From Pseudomonas sp. MPC6 (GTDB lineage: Bacteria; Pseudomonadota; Gammaproteobacteria; Pseudomonadales; Pseudomonadaceae): a stretch of 64,000 nt of DNA. The stretch's first letter is position 1; each line of letters starts with the position of its first letter. Below are positions 58,911 through 64,000 of this stretch, piece by piece. The position numbers and the translations under genes are program-made. Where the stretch lies: the NCBI RefSeq assembly GCF_006094435.1, contig NZ_CP034783.1, positions 4,801,001-4,865,000 on the forward strand, read 5' to 3'. The notes under the pieces were generated by a model that searched no databases, was not told where the DNA came from, and was given only the letters and a program-made list of their open reading frames with translations.

Positions 58911-60083
58911 CTATTTCAAATAACGATGGCTTTGGACTGCAGAACCGAGCACCACGGCCCCGGCCCCGATCGCCACCCAGAACCCGCTGCGGGCGCCAAA
59001 GGCATCCACCAGCCACCCCGAACTGGCCGCGCCGATCGCCACACCAATGCTCAACCCGGTCACCAGCCAGGTCAGGCCCTCGGTGAGCTTGGCCGGCGGT
59101 ACGATTCGCTCCACCAACGCCATCGCTACAATCAGTGTCGGCGCGAAAAACAGCCCGGCCACGAACACCGCCAGCGACAACCCGAGAATGTTCGCCGCCA
59201 GCAGCAACGGCAAGGTGGTCACCGCCGTCGCCACCCCGCCATACAGGAACAACCGGGGCAACGGCACTTTCAAGCGCAACGCGCCGAACGCCAGCCCGGC
59301 CATGCACGAACCGACGGCATACACCGACAGCACAATGCTCGCCGCCGCCGGTTGCCCCTGCTGCTGGGCGAAGGCGACGCTGACCACATCGATCACGCCG
59401 ACGATGGTGCCCATGGCGATCATCAACAGCACCAGCCATTGGATCTCGCTGGAACGAATGATCGAAGCCTGATGGTGTTCTTCATGGGGATGCACCGGCG
59501 GCTCGGTGGCGCGTTGCAGGACAAGCGCGGTGACTCCGAGCGCCAGCATCAGCAACGCCGCCAAGGGTCCGGCTTCGGGAAACGCCACCACGCACAACCC
59601 TACCGACAACGGCGGCCCGACGATAAAACAGACCTCGTCGAGCACCGACTCCAGGGCATAGGCGGTTTGCAGCTGGGGCTGACCGCGATACAACTCGGTC
59701 CAGCGGGCCCGCACCATCGCCGACATGCTCGGCATGCAACCGGCCAGCGCGGCGAACAGGAACAAGGTCCAGTTCGGCGCCTGCAGGCGGGTACAGAGCA
59801 ACACCAGCAACAGCGCCCCGCCACCGACCAGCGCCGAGACCGGCAAAATGCGCCGCTGCCCGAAACGGTCCACCAGGCGTGAAACCTGCGGTGCGCAAAA
59901 TGCCGTCGCCAGGGCAAACGTCGCGGCCACCGCACCCGCCAATCCGTACCCGCCCTGCAGTTGCGAGAGCATGGTGATCAGGCCGATGCCGGTCATGGAA
60001 ATCGGCATGCGCGCGATCATCCCGGCCAGTACAAAAGCCCGGGCGCCAGGGGCTTTGAATAGCTCGCGGTAGGGGTTTGCCAT
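58911..60083 (-). CDS. MFS transporter (drug/metabolite efflux type)
   Basis: A 390-residue, 12-helix major-facilitator protein. The conserved loop-2 motif appears as RLVDRFGQRRILP (about 69-81), with a His-rich central cytoplasmic loop (PPVHPHEEHHQ, about residue 200) between the two six-helix halves. The pattern MARMPISMTGIGLITMLS near the start is common in Pseudomonas MFS proteins beside siderophore loci, but the substrate cannot be told from sequence. It runs in the same direction as the thioesterase and NRPS genes, about 260 bp apart with REPs between and no PvdS box, so pyoverdine linkage is only positional. Confidence 0.88.
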   Translation of the reverse strand: MANPYRELFKAPGARAFVLAGMIARMPISMTGIGLITMLSQLQGGYGLAGAVAATFALATAFCAPQVSRLVDRFGQRRILPVSALVGGGALLLVLLCTRLQAPNWTLFLFAALAGCMPSMSAMVRARWTELYRGQPQLQTAYALESVLDEVCFIVGPPLSVGLCVVAFPEAGPLAALLMLALGVTALVLQRATEPPVHPHEEHHQASIIRSSEIQWLVLLMIAMGTIVGVIDVVSVAFAQQQGQPAAASIVLSVYAVGSCMAGLAFGALRLKVPLPRLFLYGGVATAVTTLPLLLAANILGLSLAVFVAGLFFAPTLIVAMALVERIVPPAKLTEGLTWLVTGLSIGVAIGAASSGWLVDAFGARSGFWVAIGAGAVVLGSAVQSHRYLK

Positions 60084-60173
60084 GGGGTGCAGGTCTCGAC
60101 AAGGGCCTGCAAGTTGCCATAAGGCCGATCGTGGGGGAAGCAGGTAATTGTTGGCTGAATGTGAACGCCTTGA

Positions 60174-60425
60174 AGATCAAAAGATCGCAGCCTGCGGCAG
60201 CGCCTGCTCCTTCACTTGCGTACCGCTGGATTGTGGAAAACGCCGGCCCTTGTAGGAGCCGGCTTGCTGGCGAAGGCGTCTTCATGGGCGCTGCAAGCCT
60301 CAAGGCCGCCTTCGCTGCGGTGCGGCGATCCGAAAAGCCAGCGCCTGCAGAGAGTCGGAATGCCAAAATTTTGTGAATAAACGCGGTCAATGCAAGCGCT
60401 GCCGCAGGCTGCGATCTTTTGATCT
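60174..60425. repeat. Perfect 29-bp inverted repeat enclosing REP-like sequences
   Basis: AGATCAAAAGATCGCAGCCT and nine more bases at 60174-60202 return exactly as the reverse complement at 60397-60425. Between them are a GTAGGAGCCGGCTTGCTGGC REP unit (60250-60276) and a decayed opposite unit (60309-60350). The 410-bp gap between the MFS and SDR genes holds nothing else recognisable. Confidence 0.85.
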
Positions 60426-60492
60426 GCCGCTGAACTCTTGATGCATTTGCCCAGTCAGCTACTTAGGCCCTCAACTCAAGGTGCTGACATTT

Positions 60493-61293
60493 ATGCAGCT
60501 TTCCCTCGACCAACAAGTCGCCCTGGTCACCGGCGCCAGTTCCGGCATCGGCGCCGCGGCTGCCAAGGCCTTGGCCGCTGCCGGTGCCGCAGTGGTGATC
60601 AACTACCATTCCCAGGCTGAACCCGCCGAAGCACTGGCCCGGCAGATCAATGATGAAGGTGGCCGCGCCATCGCCATCGGTGCCGACGTTTCCAAAGAGG
60701 ACGACGTCGAACGACTGTTTGCGCAAACCCTTGACGCCTTCGGTTATCTGGACATTCTGGTGGCCAATTCCGGTATGCAGAAAGACGCCGCCACCGTCGA
60801 CATGACCCTCGCCGACTGGAACCAGGTGATCGGTGTCAACCTCACCGGGCAGTTCCTCTGCGCCCGTGCCGCCCTGCGTATTTTCAACCGGCAAGGTGTT
60901 CGCGAAGGCGTGTCCCGGGCCGCCGGCAAGATCATCCACATGAGCTCGGTGCACCAGCGCATCCCCTGGGCCGGTCACGTCAACTACGCCGCGTCCAAAG
61001 GTGGCGTCGACATGCTGATGCAGACCCTGGCCCAGGAAGTCAGCCACCAGCGAATCCGCGTCAACGGCATCGCGCCGGGGGCGATTCGCACCGCGATCAA
61101 CCGTTGCGAAACTGAAGGCGCCGCCGAGCGGGAACTGCTCAAGCTCATCCCTTACGGCCGGGTCGGCGAGGTCGAAGATATCGCCAGTGCGGTGGTCTTC
61201 CTCGCCTGCGATGCCTCCGACTACATCGTCGGCACCACCTTGTTCATCGACGGCGGCATGAGCCTCTATCCGGAGTTTCGCGGCAATGGCTGA
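60493..61293 (+). CDS. SDR-family oxidoreductase, glucose 1-dehydrogenase type
   Basis: 266 residues from the ATG at 60493 (a GTG four codons upstream is possible). Classical short-chain dehydrogenase features: cofactor motif TGASSGIGAAAAKALA (about 14-29), NYHSQAE after beta2 (favouring NADP or NAD), NSGMQ instead of NNAG, catalytic Ser in MSSVHQ, and YAASKGG with Tyr and Lys. The tail SDYIVGTTLFIDGGMSLYPEF is typical of glucose 1-dehydrogenase-like SDRs. It overlaps the next gene, a GH15 glucoamylase-like enzyme, by 8 bp, so a joint role in glucan or trehalose breakdown and glucose oxidation is plausible. Confidence 0.9.
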   Translation: MQLSLDQQVALVTGASSGIGAAAAKALAAAGAAVVINYHSQAEPAEALARQINDEGGRAIAIGADVSKEDDVERLFAQTLDAFGYLDILVANSGMQKDAATVDMTLADWNQVIGVNLTGQFLCARAALRIFNRQGVREGVSRAAGKIIHMSSVHQRIPWAGHVNYAASKGGVDMLMQTLAQEVSHQRIRVNGIAPGAIRTAINRCETEGAAERELLKLIPYGRVGEVEDIASAVVFLACDASDYIVGTTLFIDGGMSLYPEFRGNG

Positions 61294-63112
61294 TCATCCT
61301 CTTGAACGACAAAGCGCCATCGACGCCCACGGCATCATCGGCGACATGCGCAGCGCGGCGCTGGTCAACGACCAGGGCAGCGTGGACTTTTTCTGCTGGC
61401 CGGAATTCGATAGTCCGTCGATCTTCTGCTCGCTGCTGGACACGCCCGAGGCGGGTATTTTCCAACTGGCGCCAGACCTGCCCGACGCCCGCCGCGAGCA
61501 GATTTACCTGCCGGACACCAACGTGCTGCAAACCCGCTGGCTCAGCGAGCACGCGGTGGTCGAGGTCACCGACCTGCTGCCCATCGGCGACAGCGAGGAT
61601 GATCTGCCGGTGTTGATGCGGCGGGTGCGGGTGGTCAGTGGCCGGGTCACCTTTCATATGCGTTGCGCCGTGCGGCACGATTACGCCCGCGCCCAGACCC
61701 GTGCGCGCCTGGATGAACAACACGTGATCTTCGAGGCCAGCGATCAGCCATCCCTGCGCCTGACTTCGGATCAGCCGTTGCGCATTGATGGCAACGCGGC
61801 GGTTGCCGAATTCACCCTGGAACAGGACCAGCATGCCGAGTTCCTGCTCGGCGGCATCGACGATCCGCGTTTCAAGGAAGGAGGCGCCACCCTGTGCCTG
61901 GAGCGCACCCTGAAGTTCTGGCGCGACTGGTCCGGCCAATCCAATTACCGGGGGCGCTGGCGGGAAATGGTCAATCGCTCGGCCCTGGCCCTGAAGCTGC
62001 TGACCTCGCGCAAACACGGGGCAATCGTCGCTGCCGCCACCTTCGGTCTGCCGGAAACGCCTGGCGGCGAGCGCAACTGGGACTATCGCTACACCTGGAT
62101 CCGCGATGCGTCATTTACCGTCTACGCCTTCATGCGCCTGGGATACGTCCAGGAAGCCAACGACTACATGCGCTGGTTGCGCGGGCGAGTCAGCGATTGC
62201 CACGGCAAGCCGATGAAAATCAACATCCTCTACGGCATCGACGGTCGCCAGGAGTTGCCGGAAACCGAACTGTCGCACCTGTCCGGCCATGGCGGCGCGG
62301 TGCCAGTGCGTATTGGCAATCAAGCTTATGATCAGATCCAGCTCGACATCTTCGGCGAACTGATGGACGCGGTGTACCTGGTCAATAAATACGGCGACGC
62401 CATCTCCCATGAGGGCTGGAAACACGCCGTGGAAGTGGTTGATCAAGTCTGCGAAACCTGGGAGCAAAAAGATGTGGGCATCTGGGAAATGCGCGGTGAG
62501 CAACATCACTTCCTGCACTCGCGGCTGATGTGCTGGGTAGCCCTGGACCGCGCCATCCGTCTCGCCTCCAAACGCTCGTTGCCCGCCCCGTTCGCTCGCT
62601 GGGACCAGACCCGCCAGGCGATCTACGCCGACATCTGGGAAAATTTCTGGAACGAGGAACGTGGGCACTTCGTCCAGCACATCGGCGGCACCGCCCTCGA
62701 CGGTTCGATGCTGTTGATGCCGCTGGTGCGCTTCGTCAGCGCCAAGGATCCGCGCTGGCTGTCGACCCTGCAAGCCATTGAAAAAACCCTGGTACGCGAC
62801 GGCATGGTCTACCGCTACCGCAACGAAGACAGCGGGATCGACGGCCTCGCCGGCACCGAAGGCGCGTTTGCCGCCTGCTCGTTCTGGTACGTCGAATGCC
62901 TGGCCCGGGCGGGTCAGGTGGAGAAGGCCCATCTGGAATTTGAACAACTGCTGAGGTTTGCCAATCCGCTGGGGTTGTATGCCGAAGAATTCGACAGCCA
63001 TGCCCGGCACCTGGGCAACACACCGCAAGCGCTGACGCATCTGGCGCTGATCAGCGCGGCGTGTTTTCTCGATCGAAAATTGAGTGGGGAAAAGAATTAC
63101 TGGCAGCCATAA
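61286..63112 (+). CDS. Glycoside hydrolase family 15 protein (glucoamylase/trehalase-like)
   Basis: 608 residues, the usual length. The N-terminal beta-sandwich (about 1-220: AIDAHGIIGDMRSAALVNDQ, GSVDFFCWPEFDSPSIF) is followed by the (alpha/alpha)6 barrel (about 240-600) with NWDYRYTWIRDASFTVYAFM, DVGIWEMRGEQHHFLHSRLM (first catalytic Glu) and GTEGAFAACSFWYVECLARA (second Glu). Such bacterial enzymes remove glucose from alpha-glucans or split trehalose; the substrate is not decided by sequence. No signal peptide, hence cytosolic. It is translationally coupled to the upstream SDR gene. Confidence 0.93.
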   Translation: MADHPLERQSAIDAHGIIGDMRSAALVNDQGSVDFFCWPEFDSPSIFCSLLDTPEAGIFQLAPDLPDARREQIYLPDTNVLQTRWLSEHAVVEVTDLLPIGDSEDDLPVLMRRVRVVSGRVTFHMRCAVRHDYARAQTRARLDEQHVIFEASDQPSLRLTSDQPLRIDGNAAVAEFTLEQDQHAEFLLGGIDDPRFKEGGATLCLERTLKFWRDWSGQSNYRGRWREMVNRSALALKLLTSRKHGAIVAAATFGLPETPGGERNWDYRYTWIRDASFTVYAFMRLGYVQEANDYMRWLRGRVSDCHGKPMKINILYGIDGRQELPETELSHLSGHGGAVPVRIGNQAYDQIQLDIFGELMDAVYLVNKYGDAISHEGWKHAVEVVDQVCETWEQKDVGIWEMRGEQHHFLHSRLMCWVALDRAIRLASKRSLPAPFARWDQTRQAIYADIWENFWNEERGHFVQHIGGTALDGSMLLMPLVRFVSAKDPRWLSTLQAIEKTLVRDGMVYRYRNEDSGIDGLAGTEGAFAACSFWYVECLARAGQVEKAHLEFEQLLRFANPLGLYAEEFDSHARHLGNTPQALTHLALISAACFLDRKLSGEKNYWQP

Positions 63113-63127
63113 GACCGCGTCGCCCCC

Positions 63128-63203
63128 TTCGCGAGCAAGCTCGCTCCCACATTAATCGCGAGTGAACACACGAGTTGAGAACACCTCGGAGCAAATGTGG
63201 GAG
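63128..63203. repeat. REP pair, second unit cut by an IS110 remnant
   Basis: A GCGAGCAAGCTCGCTCCCAC unit (63130-63151) and the first part of an opposite unit ending AATGTGGGAG at 63203. After that base the IS110 end (ATTCTATG) starts. Confidence 0.85.
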
Positions 63204-63408
63204 ATTCTATGTTGCAGGGGAACCCTGCAACCTTAAATTCGGCTGGTATTCGCTTTGGTTTTTCATGAGTGCGAATGCCACCCGGCACAGCTTGCGGGCG
63301 AGAATGACCAGGGCTTGGGTTTTTGCCAAGCCTCTGGCCAGATAGGACTCATAATACGGTTTCCAGGTGGCGGAAGCCGAAGCCTGACGGTGGTTGAGGA
63401 GCACTGCA
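63204..63408 (-). mobile_element. Truncated IS110-family element with the last codons of its transposase
   Basis: Starts at 63204 with ATTCTATG, the same end as the complete element at 22081, again directly after a REP GGGAG. The minus strand encodes the last ~67 transposase residues (LLNHRQASASATWKPYYESY, then KTQALVILARKLCRVAFALM and KNQSEYQPN), clearly related to but not identical with the intact copy. The 5' part and non-coding end are gone. The break at about 63405-63411 joins the tail of an alpha/beta hydrolase, so the deletion or rearrangement also removed most of that gene. Confidence 0.88.
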
Positions 63409-63410
63409 GG

Positions 63411-63483
63411 CGTCGGGCATAACATTCCCGAAGAAGCGCCCGACGCGACGGTCAAGGCATTACTGGATCTGCTTGAGCACTGA
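63411..63483 (+). pseudogene. C-terminal remnant of an alpha/beta hydrolase
   Basis: The plus strand reads AGVGHNIPEEAPDATVKALL followed by DLLEH and a TGA at 63481-63483. The GVGHNIPEEAP motif is the catalytic-His region and tail of alpha/beta hydrolases (GxGH-x-x-xEAP). Nothing of the rest of the gene is present because the IS110 remnant abuts it. The remnant overlaps the end of the convergent GlxA-type gene by 32 bp. Confidence 0.7.
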
Positions 63484-64000
63484 CGGAAAAACGCTCGCGA
63501 TAGGCCTGCGGCGTCACGCCCATGGCTCGCAGGAAACTGCGTCGGAGTGTCTCTTCACTGCCGAACCCGCACTGCATCGCCACCCGTTTGATCGGCACGC
63601 CGGTGTCGCTGAGCAAGCGCCGGGCGGTTTCGACCCGGATCAGTTCGATCGCCCGGGCCGGGGTCTGACCGGTGTCGGCGCGGTAGTGGCGCACGAAGCT
63701 GCGCTCGCTCATGCCGGCCTGCAGGGCCAGGGTCGGGATGCCGAGGTCCATGGTGAGGTTTTCGCTGATCCAGGCGTGAAGGTCGTCGAAACGGTTACCC
63801 TCCTTCTGCAAGGACAGGGTCACGCTGAACTGTGACTGGCCACCCGGACGCTTGAGGAATACCACCAGTTGCCGGGCGACTTCCAGGGCCATGCTGCGGC
63901 CGAGGTCTTCTTCGACCATGGCCAGCGCCAGGTCGATACCGGCAGTGACGCCGGCCGAGGTCCACACCGGCCCGTCGTTGATGAAGATCGGATTGGGTTC
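63452..64000 (-). CDS. GlxA-family regulator (DJ-1/PfpI domain plus AraC helix-turn-helix), C-terminal part
   Basis: At least 182 residues in the window; the gene continues past the right edge, with the frame open through 64000 (NPIFINDGPVWTSAGVTAGI). The first part is the end of the DJ-1/PfpI amidotransferase-like sensor domain (SAGVTAGIDLALAMVEEDLG). The AraC/XylS double helix-turn-helix follows (MSERSFVRHYRADTGQTPAR, then RLLSDTGVPIKRVAMQCGFG and SEETLRRSFLRAMGVTP). Regulators of this type control catabolic genes for amino acids, betaines or aldehydes; the target here may have been the deleted hydrolase locus (inference). Confidence 0.92.
   Translation of the reverse strand, partial: EPNPIFINDGPVWTSAGVTAGIDLALAMVEEDLGRSMALEVARQLVVFLKRPGGQSQFSVTLSLQKEGNRFDDLHAWISENLTMDLGIPTLALQAGMSERSFVRHYRADTGQTPARAIELIRVETARRLLSDTGVPIKRVAMQCGFGSEETLRRSFLRAMGVTPQAYRERFSVSAQADPVMP

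Overview
The window is a chromosomal segment of a fluorescent Pseudomonas, most likely of the P. fluorescens complex. The evidence is high GC, a nearly complete pyoverdine locus, and many copies of two REP families (one built on GTAGGAGCTGGCTTGCCAGC, one on GTGGGAGCGGGCTTGCTCGC).

Layout. 1-7.5 kb is ordinary chromosome: the end of an isochorismatase-family hydrolase, a pirin, a LysR regulator, a DkgB-type aldo/keto reductase, a BvgS/EvgS-like hybrid kinase with its LuxR-type response regulator, and a small receiver-like protein without the usual phosphorylatable Asp. 7.7-13.8 kb is an accessory island: vgrG, an Eag-type chaperone, a prePAAR/PAAR effector with a C-terminal HAE...CxxC deaminase-like toxin, and a candidate immunity gene. 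It lies between two copies of the pvdA 3' end. The outer copy is a pseudogene. The island also holds a shrunken mgtA remnant.

13.4-32.1 kb is pyoverdine tailoring, transport and regulation: pvdA, the sigma factor fpvI, the PvdRT-OpmQ efflux system, pvdP, pvdMNO, the PvdE exporter and the ferripyoverdine receptor fpvA. An IS110-family element sits inside a REP between pvdP and pvdM. Its 200-bp non-coding end looks like a REP-targeting bridge RNA. 32.1-34.8 kb holds two genes of no known pyoverdine role plus REP arrays.

34.8-58.7 kb holds two giant co-oriented, overlapping NRPS genes and a type II thioesterase. From adenylation-domain residues, the side-chain peptide reads D-Ala - Lys - Thr - D-Ser - X5 - X6. 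X5 and X6 are inferred to be N5-hydroxyornithine derivatives, released by a C-terminal thioesterase. The chromophore synthetase (PvdL), PvdS, PvdH, PvdF/acetyltransferase, MbtH-like protein and PvdQ are not in this window. 58.9-64 kb holds an MFS transporter, an SDR dehydrogenase overlapping a GH15 glucoamylase-like gene, a second truncated IS110 copy with the same REP junction, the last codons of an alpha/beta hydrolase, and the 3' part of a GlxA-type regulator.

Regulation. TAAAT-N16-CGT sites (PvdS-type iron-starvation boxes) stand before pvdA, pvdR, pvdP, pvdM and pvdE. One-mismatch versions stand before the NRPS operon and the thioesterase. Fur-like boxes stand before fpvI and fpvA, so the block should respond to iron as one regulon.
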